Positions 22,916-35,100 of a DNA stretch of 64,000 bases are shown piece after piece. The number at the start of each line of letters is the position of its first letter. The first letter of the stretch is position 1. The notes beneath the pieces are model-generated. The model saw only the letters and a program-made list of their open reading frames with translations. It was not told the DNA's origin and did not search any database. The stretch is from Dysidea avara (Eukaryota; Porifera; Demospongiae; Dictyoceratida; Dysideidae), in NCBI RefSeq assembly GCF_963678975.1, contig NC_089275.1, forward strand, positions 22,939,977 to 23,003,976, read 5' to 3'. The translations under genes were made by a program, and so were the position numbers.

Positions 22916-23677
22916 ATTGGAACTCTAGCCTGATAGCCAACACTGGTGTATTTGGGGGGCCCTTAAACAGGCTAGCGCCTAAGTGGCCTGGTAAGATCAG
23001 TTCCTTACTGCTTGGTAACACAAGTATACTGCTTCTCGTTCCCTTTTTTTCGGAACTGGTAGGTCGTCCGATTAAGCTTCTGCGAGAAATCCTTGGCCGT
23101 CCTTTCCTGCGCATAGGAGACCTCGCGCTTAACTTCAGCCATGGATGAAGTAATCTTCTCGTCCATTTCACGGCGGGTTTGTTGGAGTTCAGCCATCAAC
23201 TTATCGAACATTTCGTTCTCCATCGCACGGAACTCCAGAAACACAAAAACAGCCAACCTGATCACACACGTGGCCTAGAATGAATTTAATACACACCACA
23301 CATCCTTATATACCATGCATCACGTGACACTACTAACATATTCATGTGGGAGCTTATTTTCTTGCTAATTCACTTTGTTCAAACGCCAGAAAATACACCT
23401 TCCAGTCAGGTACACATATAATTGCAATTGTGATGCATGTATTGTTCAAATAATCTGAGTCACACTTACCAGCATACACGTGTTCTTTTCCCCTTTAGTA
23501 CATGCAGATCCCACCAGCAACTATATCAGACTATATGCCACAGTACAAGATAACGTGTCTTGTTGTAGAACATAGATTTGTTGCAGAATGCAGAACATTG
23601 TTTGTTACAGAATATATATATATATATGCCACAAAAGGGCTTAACTGCTCCAGCATGATAATGAATAATAAGTACTA

Positions 23678-23874
23678 CAGTGGAACCTCTCTTAACAAAC
23701 TCCCTGAATTAAGGACACAATAGAAAAAAACTCCATAATAAGGACAAAAGATTCGGTCCCAACAAGTCTGGTTAATACATTTTTTACTTCTGAAAGAGGA
23801 AAACCTCTAAATTGCAGCAAAAAGTGGCCAAAAGTTCTTTGTCCCAAAATGTCCATAATAGAGAGGTTCCACTG
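23678..23874. mobile_element. Tc1/mariner-like MITE with CAGTGGAACC ends, copy 1
   Basis: Inverted ends CAGTGGAACCTCTCTTA / GAGAGGTTCCACTG flanked by TA on both sides. 197 bp, non-coding. Confidence 0.85.
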
Positions 23875-24267
23875 TAGTTAACATTGGGAGGAGAAACTGT
23901 TGCCTACAAGAGAATGCGTGGGAACCATCTAGTTCTGCAACAAGCTATCTGCAGAAACTGCTTACAGCTTATGGTAAGATTTATGGGGCTATGTAATATT
24001 ATTGCTCCTTCCCACTGCAAAGCTTGAAATGATCCAACATTTACAGTAGCTTGCTTTGTTATCATTATCATTAAACTTTGTATTAAATCAACCCTGGAGA
24101 AGAAATATTATTATTAATTTATTCTGTCATCACTTAAAAAACAAATATTACAACTTTATAGAGAAAGAAATCAATTATCATAAAAATATACCAACTAATT
24201 ATTTTCTGGCTCAATTATCTAACCACAGACAGTTATTCATATCAATAATGCTCCAGGTGGTCTCTGC
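23875..24267. other. Gap between MITEs, no gene seen
   Basis: AT-rich single-copy-looking sequence; the open frame near 24056-24286 has no recognisable domain. Confidence 0.4.
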
Positions 24268-24645
24268 TATAGTATGTTCACGTTGAGCTGAATCCTGAAA
24301 AACAGCTAAAAATTAATTTCTCAACAGAGTTAACATTTCAGCCAACCAGATGATTATTGGTAACAGCAAAGGTGTCAACAACAGACACGTACAGTTTGGG
24401 TCCATTACAAGTTCGGGAAAGGGCTGTAATGGACACTGTACTTTTATGGCTTCCCCATAGGAAATTTATTGTGAAAATTTTGATTGGCTGTAAATATTAT
24501 GTCAAACATTTGAACAAAAAGATTTTGAAATATTTTTAGCGGGTCAAGCAGCACTATAAATGAGCCAAATTTCAAGATCGTGTGTAATTGCATCCATGAG
24601 TTATTAAATGTTTTTGAGGATTCAGCTCAACGTGAACATACTATT
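24268..24645 (-). mobile_element. ~380 bp TIR MITE, full-length, inverted copy
   Basis: Same family as 40681-41066 but in the opposite orientation. Both ends are present (TATAGTATGTTCACGTTGAG and CTCAACGTGAACATACTAT). Confidence 0.88.
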
Positions 24646-24844
24646 ATCATACTTATTGATTAATTATTGAGCATTTTGATGTTTATAAATAATGACAAAG
24701 AAACTGCTGCAAAATGCATGCAGCCACAAAGTACTATTGTCAGCATAAAATTACATATGCCTCAAACTGGCATGTAAATTTCATTGCCAAAGATGTTTAT
24801 GTACAACGATTATAGCTATTTGTAAGTGTAAGTAAGTACATACC

Positions 24845-25700
24845 TTTCAACGAGTTCCATAAGGGAATATTGCTGTACTTATAACTGTTGTAGATGAGTT
24901 GATAAATATGCGGCGCTTATCCTTGCAGCACTTCGAGCTCCTGCCTCTAGTTAGCATTGAGTGGGAGCAGAGCAAAACATTGATCAGACCATTGATATAA
25001 TTTTGTAGAGCACACTTGGAGATTGAGTGTCTCGTCTTTTCTCCAAGCTGTCCCAAGTCTGCTGATATTACATATCTGGCAGCTCTCCTTTGAACTTGTT
25101 GATGCTAGTATTGGTGTGGGGGACCATACTAAAGCTGCATACCCTAGGATTGTACAGTATGCATCCACTCTGATCCCAGATCCTTAGACAAAAGTGATTG
25201 TTTCTCCTGATGAATGCTATGGCTGAGTTGGCCCTTTACAAATACATTTGCAGGCCTGAGGTTTAGTTACTGCCCATAAGTATGTTGCTTCTTGTACAAG
25301 AGAATAATAAGTATCTGTCTATCTGAACATACAGTACATTATTGTTGACACATATTAAAGCAGGATTAAATAATATTGTATTTGCAATTTCTTTGCCCAT
25401 GCATTGTTCTAGTCAAAGTAAGGAGTCACACTTTGAATGGATTCAACAGACAGTAATCTGTGAATAAATGAAGGTAGCCGGACTTGACAGGGCTAGCCAA
25501 GTCATTTATGAAAATGAGGAACCCTACTATTGGACATTAGCCCAATGGTAATGCCACTGGTAACATTAACGTGAGTCTAGTTTTCCTTTGCATGGTTTCG
25601 ATATATCTTTGTAGCTCAGTATAGTATCTGTTCCAGAGAATTAGAGGACTTGCTTTTGTACCTCAATCTGCTATCACCTCCTTAACTGCTGAATATTGTA
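24845..25700 (-). mobile_element. LINE remnant (reverse-transcriptase 3' part)
   Basis: On the - strand, degraded frames match the RT tail of CR1/L2/Jockey-type LINEs: FLIFINDLASPVKS near 25500, ILGYAALVWSP near 25140, then a stretch ending AIFPYGTR near 24850, the usual position of the terminal FFPRT-W motif. Several frameshifts; inactive. Confidence 0.65.
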
Positions 25701-26039
25701 GTTTAGTTACTTAGCAAACAACTATATCTTATAACAAATAGGCTTGCGCACATGATGTCTATACTGTTGCATGCTAGCTAGACTGTTGTTTTTTTGTTTT
25801 TTTGTTTGTTTGTTTGTTTGTAAACAAATACTTATAACGCACAGATATAATTACTTAAGTTATTACAAAAATTATCCTGGGAAGGGGAATTAACTATATA
25901 GGGGGGGAGGGGCTCCAAAGTTTAATCACAGAGGGGGGAAAGGAAAATTTATGAGTCAATGTTTGTCATCAGTTACCTGTAGTATCCTTTTCTTAATCGT
26001 GAATCATTAGGGGTAAAGTATTTTTGGGGATATCAACAA
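25701..26039. other. Spacer between LINE remnants
   Basis: Contains a (GTTT)n run at about 25795-25825 and G-rich tracts near 25900. No gene. Confidence 0.5.
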
Positions 26040-28110
26040 GATCATTAATAATTTTGTAAGTTTAGCTCTCTCTCTCTTCTTTGTTGTAAAGGAGGTAAGT
26101 TGAGTGTGCTTAGCATGCTAGTAACACTAGAGTGACTTGAAAACTCATTTAGGCAAAATCTGGGTGCTCTTCTCTGTACTGCTTCAATTTTATTAATATT
26201 ATTTAAGGTATGGCATGGGGTCCCATACAGATGATGCATATTCAAGCACTGGCCTGACCATACTTCTGTAGCAGTTACATTTCACGATGCTTGGACAGTG
26301 GTGCAGCCCCGCACAGGTTTTTGTATCTTTATTGGTGAATGTTTGGATATGGTCATTAAAGGTAAGCTTGTTGTCGACAGTGACCCCTAGATATTTGGCA
26401 GATGTAACTTCCTTAATGGGAATATAATATGTGTGCAAGATAGGATTGTGTTGGTTTGTTACTCTCAGGAACTCACATTTCAGGATATTGAATGTCATCT
26501 TCCATCTGTTGGCCCATTGAACAAGTAAGTCTAAGTCCTGTTGTTAACTTAAGCAGTCAGCAATTGATGTTATTTGAGAATACAACAATACGTCATCTGC
26601 ATACAGTTTGATCTTATTGTGGATGGAAAGAGGTAGGTCGTTAATATAAATCAAAAGCAGTAGAGGGGCAATAACCGTGCCTTGAGGTACACCAGAAAGG
26701 GCCTGGGTGGTATCTCTTCAGAATATATTGTGATCTGTGGCTCAGAAACGATTATAGCCAAGATAGTAGTGACCCTTGTACTCCGTAATGTGATAGCTTG
26801 TGATACAGGAGCGAGTGAGAAACTTTATCAAAAGCCTTACTAAAATCTAGTAGAAGGATGTCACATTTGATTCAGACATTCGGCAAAATCATTAACAGTG
26901 GAAATCAATTGAGTTTTTTCACAACTTCTTTTCTTACAAAATCCATGCTGTTCATCACAAAGTATTTGGTGATGTTCTAAGTGTTTGGATATGGCAGAAT
27001 AAACAATGTGTTCTAGAAATTTGGAACAAATACAAATAAGGATGCTGGTCTGTAATTGCTTGGCTCAGTTGTACTTCCTTTTTTATATATCAGAACGACT
27101 GCCGCAGTTTTCCAAATATTTGGTAAGTGACCTTGCAATTGGTCTAACAATGCTTGGAAAACAATTGTTAAAACAGGAGCAATCTCGTTAGCAACTTCCT
27201 TGAGGAAACGAGCAGGTAAATTGTCTGGTCCACTAGCTTTGTGTGGTTGGATGTTAGTTAGTAATTGGGCCACTCCTTCAACATGGACTGTTAAGGGTGA
27301 TATGCTAGGCAAAGGGATGTCATATACTTCAGGTAGGATGGAAGTGTTGTTGCATGTGAAAACAGATGAAAAGTAATCAGCCAGCACATTAGCTTTGTCC
27401 TTAGAATCAGTAAATGTAGTTCCTTGGTGGATAAGAGGACCAATTCCAGTATCGTCTTGTTTTCTGATTTTAATGAATGACCATAATCTTTTGGTAACTT
27501 TGTTGCTATTAGGATCTATCAGGGAAGAGATGTAATTGCTAAACGTTTGACGATATTCTCTTTGGCATTGTCTTTTAAGGTCATGATACTCATGATTTGG
27601 ACCAGTCTAAAGGGAGTCAGAAGTACGTGCATGATTGTAGACACATTGTTCCTTCCTACTTAAGCATTTGACATTGTTGGTTATCCAGGACTGCTTAAGT
27701 TGTGTGGAAGTGGACTTGGTGGGAACCATGGCCAGACCAGCATTGCATATCACAAGAAAATTGTTCCATAGGATATCTACTGGTGTAGAGGACGAGTAGG
27801 TGGTGATGAACTTGTCACAGTTGTATTTCTTTAGCCTGAGACCATAGATAAATAGATCTTTCTATAGGATGTCCTAATGGAGCAAGGACATAAGATGTCA
27901 CAAAGATGGCTTCGTGGTCATTATAATACCATCAATTGTACATGTGTTACAAGATTCAACTAACAAAGGTCTGTCAGTAATAAAAACATCTAGTATTTTT
28001 GAGCCTCTGGACTAGTTGAGACAGAGCATTATCTTGCAGGAAGTCTAGAAATATCTGACACTGCAGCCACAATGAGTTGCACCACTGTACACCTATAAGC
28101 AGTATGAGAT
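26040..28110 (-). mobile_element. LINE (CR1/L2/Jockey-like), 5'-truncated and degraded
   Basis: Read on the - strand: the end of an APE-type endonuclease (RGSKILDVFITDRPLL near 27970), the linker KQSWITNN.. with LADYFSSVFT near 27370, RT block HKASGPDNLPARFLKEV at 27240, NYRPASL at 27040, the catalytic LYADDVLLYS near 26600, KYLGVTVD near 26390, and RPVLEYASSVWDP near 26240. The tail ends LNLPPLQQRREREL near 26060. The frame is interrupted more than once, so the copy is dead. Same orientation as the older remnant at 24845. Confidence 0.85.
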
Positions 28111-28662
28111 GTCAGACTTGCAGTCTCAGGTCATAACAATGCTTTTGAAGTTATCAGTATAGCAACACTGAACTGAGAGAGAGAACTGTCATTGTTAAAT
28201 GAGATGGCTAAGTAGTATAATATATTATATATAATATAATGAGATGTCGGTCTCGTGTGACCAGTTAGATCATACATACATGATCTATGTGGGTACGGCA
28301 AGGTGTGTGTAAAAAATTTTCAAAAAACACAAATTACAATCAAAGAATTAAGAGTTAAGTTAGGCTTTCTGTTGACCCGGCATCGATATCAGTGAAAAAT
28401 ACTTTAAGGATGTCATTATACATGTACAAAGCTGCGTTGTCAAGGGTCTGCCTGATGAAGATATGGTGGCTATGGAAGCTTAGGTTGTACTAAGTCTTAG
28501 TCCACTTTTGCAATGAGTGAAGCCGCTAGCGCCCGCCCTTTTGCAAAGAGGTCAGTGTGCGCTGACAGACAATAAGCCGCTTAGTTGTTAATTAAAGTAA
28601 TAGCAGTTTCAGCAGTCGGCACATGTACGAGTCTCGCTACACTGTTCAGTGAGAAGGGGGGC
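28111..28662. other. 5' flank of gene C
   Basis: Contains a (TA)-rich patch at 28215-28240. An ATG at 28585 is in frame with gene C but is not supported by its paralogues. Confidence 0.45.
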
Positions 28663-29164
28663 ATGGAAGATGGTGACGAAGAAACTGTTCTAGTGGAAGA
28701 TCTTGAGAACTCAGAGAACTCCCCTGAAGTGCCGCTGAGAGGACTAGTGCCACCCGTAGACACAAAAATTCATGAGCCTTACTCCAAAGGAACGTTATCT
28801 AGTAGCAAACGATGGCTGTCGTCAATTAAAACACGTCAGACTAAATACATTGGTGCAATTGTGGCCACCACCTCCTTGGGCAGTTTACTGTGGGGATATC
28901 ATACCTCCATTGTGGCTGGAGCAATGTTACTAATTGATGATCACTATGACCTCAGTATATTATGGCATGAGGTTATTGTTAGTATATTTGTTGGGGGAGC
29001 TACTATTGGAGCAGCAGTTGCTGGGTGGTTGAGTGACAAGTTTGGTCGTTGGAAAATGATGATGTGTACTGCTGTGTTGTATGGAGTGGGAGCTATCATA
29101 ATGGCAACATCATTCTCTAAGTTCTGTCTGGTGGTTGGACGAGGCATTGCCGGACTGGCTCTCG
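28663..29164 (+). CDS. SLC2A13-like: Gene C exon 1
   Basis: Ends CTCG|GTATGT in phase 1. Its N-terminal extension is the longest of the confidently placed starts. Confidence 0.9.
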
Positions 29165-32100
29165 GTATGTGTTTAATGTTATGTGTGTGGGTGAATTAAC
29201 AGCATTCTTATGAGATTCTTATTGTGCTAATAAGCCTTATACACTTGACTCCTCCAAGAAAACAAATGAAGCTAGCTTGATTCGCTGTATTTCCGTAAAT
29301 ATATTAATTCTGCACAAATTTTTTTGCCTAATTATGTCTTAGCCAAACTTTTCAAGCATCAACTGTGTGGCTTGCTACCTTTAATACTGTAGCAATTGGC
29401 TTTCGACTAACACACATAGAGCATCAAACAATGTGGCTAAGTGCTGTACCAACCAGTGCTGCAGAAGATTGAGATACTCTAATAGAGAAGTCATGTAAAA
29501 TCACTTTACTATGAATCATACAAAAAATAGTTTTAAATTTTTACATGTTTTTGTGCATATTATATGGTGGTTACCACATTTTATAAATGTGACCCGCTGA
29601 GTAAAAACCCTGTTTTATTATAAAACGTATTAAACAGTAGGGTTCCCCCGAAATGGCATGCGCCGCCAAAAATACCGCCTTTTAAAAACCAGCTTAGAAA
29701 CTTCTTACGTGACGAAAATCACCTTTACGGAATAATATTAGTCCATCTAACGTCAAATGTAGCATTAAAAACAAGAAAACGCTTACTGGCGGCCAGATAT
29801 AGAATTTTTAAAAACCATCAAAACTTGAAATTTCATCTCACTCACTAACAGTTGCAAGCGTAGAGCCCAAACGAAGAAGCGCATGGTCACCATTCTATAC
29901 CACCACAACAAACTCACCGGTGGGATGTGCCTTTTGGGGTTCCGAAGAGTGTGCGCCTTGTCTTTTCTTTTATCTTTAATCAGGCTACTTGTCTTCTTCA
30001 TCCAACAAAATCATATCAAGGCATTAATTTTCCATATCAAGGCGTTAATTTTCCATATCAAGGCGTTAATTTTCCATATCAACACTTTCTTTAAGCAGCA
30101 TAATAGATGCCACAAAATTATTTAAAACGCTACTGTACGGAGGTACCGGTACTCCACAATAGGTCACAATATCACACCCATTCTTTCTTCTACGTATTAT
30201 CGATCGAGACCATGATGACCACACCACTTTTACACTACCTGTATTGTGACCACTCACCTTCAAGTTGGTAGACTGATTCGAGATACCCTAGTCTATTAAT
30301 CGATCGAAACCACAAAGACCACACCCCTCTTTGGACAAACACACATCTTTGCAGGCTGACTCGAGATACTCTATTACAGCAGTCATCCTAAAAGAACAGT
30401 CACATGTTTATAGTTAGCTGTATGCTTTAACAAAAAATCTAAACAAGCTAGTGTATTAAAAATTATAAATTTAAAAATGAAGTAGGGATCTTAGTGATAA
30501 AAAGTAGTGAAACAAGAGATAAACAATGGTAGCTATTACAGCATAGTTCGGTGTTAAATCCCTACTTTGGCATGGTATAACAATTATTTTGTGTTCAATT
30601 CCACAGTAGGCATTTCCCACTGAGCTATGCTGTAATAGCTACCATTGTTTATCTCTTGTTTTACTACTTTTTATCACTTGGATCCCTACTTCATTTTTAA
30701 ATTTATAATTTTTAATACACTAGTTGAAATACACTGGGTATAAATATGCGTACTGCATAAAAATTATGCACGTTTTAATCACTTCGGTATGCACTGAAAC
30801 GAAACTCAAATCAATACAACCTATTCACCACTGGATTTTGCCTGTCCATGGATAGTAAGTGTTTGTATAGCAAAGCATACGTGAGTAATGGACGCTTATT
30901 TATGATGCGGTATAAATAATATTTACCATTCTTTGTTGGAATGGCCTTCGTCTTTGTCAACACTGAGGAGTACAGGGAAAGCTCTATACCTTGACAGATT
31001 TGCCAGTTCACGATGCACAGATTGAGCCAAGTCCCGTCTCTGTAGCTTGTTTCAGTTGTGAGTTATGAATGATTATTTAAGCGCCTGTAATTTATTTGCC
31101 GTATTGTTGCTGTACAAATCAAATTTATCACTGTTCCAACTGTCTAGCGCTATAATTCCAAGACCATTCATCAAAGAAAGCTGAAACTTTGGCTATCCAG
31201 TCCTTTATTACAAAGATGCAATAATTTGAGGAATGTGCAAAAACAGCCGGTTTTTGCTCAGCCAATCACAAATGCATATGTAATAGATCACAGATATACA
31301 AATGTAACTTAGTTGTGTAGTGGACCTATCAAAGTATTGTCCCACCTACCTCCATGTGGGAGAATGAGAATGAAAGGGATTAAACAAATGTGGAAGGAGG
31401 GACGTACTACCATGTCCCCTAACATCCATGTGTTATATGCTTGAGACTCCACTATGTAAATTCATTCCAAAATTCCTCCCCCCCCCCCCCCCCCCCAACA
31501 CACACGCACTCTCGGCCTGCTCCACCATCCCCTGGTCTTATATGTGTGTTAACTGATCCATCTGTTTTGTTTATGTACTGATATCCGTTATATGTTGAGG
31601 AAAAGGAGGGGATTAGATATACTGAGAGTAGACTTCGTGCCACTTTTCTCCCCTCCTTGCCTGGGCGAGACAACACTTTGATGAACACATAATATTACTG
31701 TGTGTGCATAGGATTGTACTCAGTTACTGGACCAGTTTATGTGTCAGAGATGTCACCTAGTCAGATCAGAGGAAAAATGGGAATGGCAAATTATCTTTCC
31801 AGTGGTGTGGGACTATTTAGTGGATCAGTTTCTAGTGGACTGTTCAGTATTGACTCTGAACATGCTTACACTTTTGGATGGAGGTTTGCTTGGCACATTA
31901 AAAGATGTACGTATGTATGCACTGGAGTGTTATAATGCTTACGACTGAAATATTCATTATCCTGTGTGCACAGTGCTTAAGGGAGAGTCCATATATTTCA
32001 GTCACATTCCAAGTAATCATGTTATAACTTGTATCAGAATAGTGTGCGGTGCTGGACACACTATGGACAAGTATATATTTTACTGGAACCAAGATAATAC

Positions 32101-35100
32101 AATTTTCACACATTTGCACCTCAGTAATGGCTAAACAGAAAGACCTAACATTCCTCAGGGTGAGACATCTTCCATACCAAATTTGAGCTAAATTGGTGTA
32201 TGACAATTTTTATAAGTGGTGTGAAAAGAAAAATATGAAGATTGAATCTGCGTACCTCAAAGACGACTAACTCGCACAAGCCTCTTTTCAAATTTGGAGG
32301 GTATACAGAGCATATTATAGTGCATTTATCTTTCAATAATTTGTGCACAGATTGATAAAAGTGGCATAAAATTATAAGTAAACTAAAAGTACGATTTTTT
32401 TTGTCATTCCTGCTGTGTAAACTATTGACAGAAAGAGGTTTTAAAATGCAGATAAGCTGACCATTATAGTGCAGGCCTTTTGTAGTGATTTGAAAGTACT
32501 GAGAGTATTAGCTAAGGAGATATAAAGCCAAAACCAAACATGTAAAATAAGTGCGATTGAATTACTCTAATAGAGCAGTCACCAAGAAGTTTTAAAAAAT
32601 AAATACATGACATACATCGAAAAAGTAAGTAGCTCAGGGTTTGAACTAGGGACTTTCACACCTATATGCCTAAACAGTTGCTCACCTCATTTAATCTTTA
32701 CAAATAGAAGTTCTAGTTTATTGTACCAGAATACATTGATGGGTAAGTTATACCTTACAGGTAGTTCCTACAACCAAGGTGAAGCAATTGCATTGCGTAT
32801 ATGTTTAGTTTCTCCTTTGATGGTCCCTGTATTTTGGTCAGTCACACCAAGAAACAAACTGGCCCAGACAGTAAATCATCACTCTCTTTCACAAAGAAGA
32901 CTTACCACCAACTAAAATAAACAAATACTGACATTCTGCAGAAATGTATAATGAACGACATATTTTATCTTTTCAAAATGAAAAACAATGATCCCGTGTA
33001 TACATTTGTATTTGAGTCAATGAGCTCACCCATGAAAATCCGAAGTATACCAGTCTGTACTACTGTAAAATCAGCACAAAATGTGTGTAATTCTTGCAGA
33101 TCCAGTCACATTTTGCTGTCTAATTAAACAGTATTCTGGGTAACTGATGACTACATGTTCCACTTTGCATAATAATGCTTGCATTCTAGTTCCTGGGTTC
33201 TACAAAATGAAGTTACACGTACAGTACATAACATTTGAGCTTGATAACACTACCTTGTTATTGTGACTGTCATTTAGGTCTTGAACATATGTGTTTCTAA
33301 ATAAGGATTTTATTGATTAAGGCATTTTGTTATTCATTATGGCGATCTAGAGCACGTATTGGAAGTTATAATAAATTTAATGCACACCTATATAGCTTTT
33401 ATTTATATTACTGTATTTCAGATACATGCTTGGATTAGGCGTCATTCCTTCAATAGTGATGTGTGTTTGTCTGTTGTTTCTGTTTGAGACTCCACGATGG
33501 CTGGTGTTTCATGGTAAAGTGGACAAAGCTCGGGAAGTGATGAGGAAGATTCGTAGTGATGATGTGGTAGAGGAAGAACTTGGTGATATTGTGAATGACT
33601 ATGAGTTGACTTCTAAGAATGTTTTAGGTGAGGAATATCGACCATTATCGGCCATTTGTTGCCAGAATAATTGCAAGGGTGTGTGCTGGCTGCAGTTATG
33701 ATAGCTTGCACTGTTACCATCAATTAGTATTGCAGCACAGTAATATCAAATAGCATAAGTCTTTGTTCTTCATTTGAGTAAAATGGTCGAAACACAACCG
33801 TAGTTGACTATTGGAGTATCTTAATCTTTTTACAACCACATTTTGTCTACCACCACCTACGGTGGTACTATTGTTATTTGTTGCCACTGGGCATGTGCCT
33901 GGTTGCTTGTACAAAAAACGTTTATATGTGTACATACATACATATGTATGTATGTGTGTACATACAGTGCTCCTTCGATTATCCGACCCCCTTGGGACCA
34001 TAGATATACAGTACGACTCCTAATAGGGATTGGAAACGGCATCACGCGCCAGAAATAGGCTTGTTTCTAATGTTATGGGTGGTTTCCATAATTTGCATCG
34101 TATACCAATTTAATTGGCCCATAATGAAAATTTAAAGGTTTTGCGAGAGTGATTTAGAACCTAAGAGCGAAGTGTACTACCATCCTACTAACTTTGTTCC
34201 ATAGCATTGGCATTAGATTAAAGCTTGAAAGACAAACAGTTATGCTAGACAGCAGCTGTGCAGAGTTAGGAGAATAGAAACAGGACGGTGCAACAACACC
34301 TAGCAAAGTTGTAACCAAGGAAATACGCAGCATTTAAACTCAGAGGTGTGGCTTACAAACCATACTGTTCAATTCTAATAACCAAAGGGGTTATAAAAAG
34401 CCACGAATCGTCGATACTAGAAGGTGAACACAGCTGCTACAAGAACAGAAACGTACCTTGATGTAGAAGTGATACCGAAACAGCACGATATGACGAGCTT
34501 CTTCTGTGGGAAAGGCCAGCCAATGACATCCACCAAAGCAACTTGTATCGCTCAATCTCAGAGAACTTTTATATTCTACTAAACCTACACTAATAGTCTA
34601 CAGTAAAGAGAAATGTTAATCTTTTCATGCTCTTCAAAATGAAACGCACCTCGTATCTAACCAGTGACGTCAATTGTACAGGTAGTATACTGGGCACGTG
34701 ACACCGTTCCCAATCCTATTAAGAGTCATATATCTATCTTGGGACCAATATGTGTTCAGAAAATCAAATAGTTCAGATAATTAACGTCCATTTAGAGCTC
34801 TGTTCCAATGCTCTAATAGAACATACATCTTAGTCTAACAGAGCAGTCATTTCTACTGTTCAGATAACCAAGTGTTCGGATAATAGAGGTTCGAATAATC
34901 AAGGGAGTACTGTATGCTAGTTAAAGCACTGCCATGAGTGCAATGTGGAAAAAATAGCATGAGGCGTGGGTGAGAGACTAATGCAGCATGAGGCGAAGCC
35001 GAGTGCTGTATTCAGCTCGAGACCACACCAGAGTGCTATTTTTTCATATTGCACTAGTGTAATGGTGCTGTAACTGGTTTAAAGTACTTTCTGGTTATCT

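Larger units (their letters stand above)
20328..23400 (-). mobile_element. Tyrosine-recombinase (DIRS/Ngaro-type) retroelement fossil with split direct repeats
   Basis: Repeat X (108 bp) occurs at 20328-20435 and 20909-21016. Repeat Y (149 bp) occurs at 20763-20911 and 23251-23399. Read on the - strand the order is Y, internal region, X-Y joined, then X, the split-direct-repeat plan of Ngaro-like YR retrotransposons. Parts seen: a short Gag-like coiled-coil start (about 23005-23265) and a YR domain (20964-22076). No reverse transcriptase was found, so the copy is broken or a shortened non-autonomous form. The near identity of the repeat pairs suggests a fairly recent insertion. Confidence 0.75.
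29165..31711 (+). other. Gene C intron 1
   Basis: 2.5 kb. Contains a CTCTAATAGAG motif at 29477, three to four tandem copies of CATATCAAGGCGTTAATTTTC (30012-30080), a foldback MITE (30448-30723), part of the unclassified repeat (inverted, about 31100-31210), and a C homopolymer at 31478-31496. Confidence 0.75.

Noticed and set aside
28585-28662. Upstream in-frame ATG for gene C
   Set aside because: The added 26 residues have no counterpart in A, B, D, E or F.
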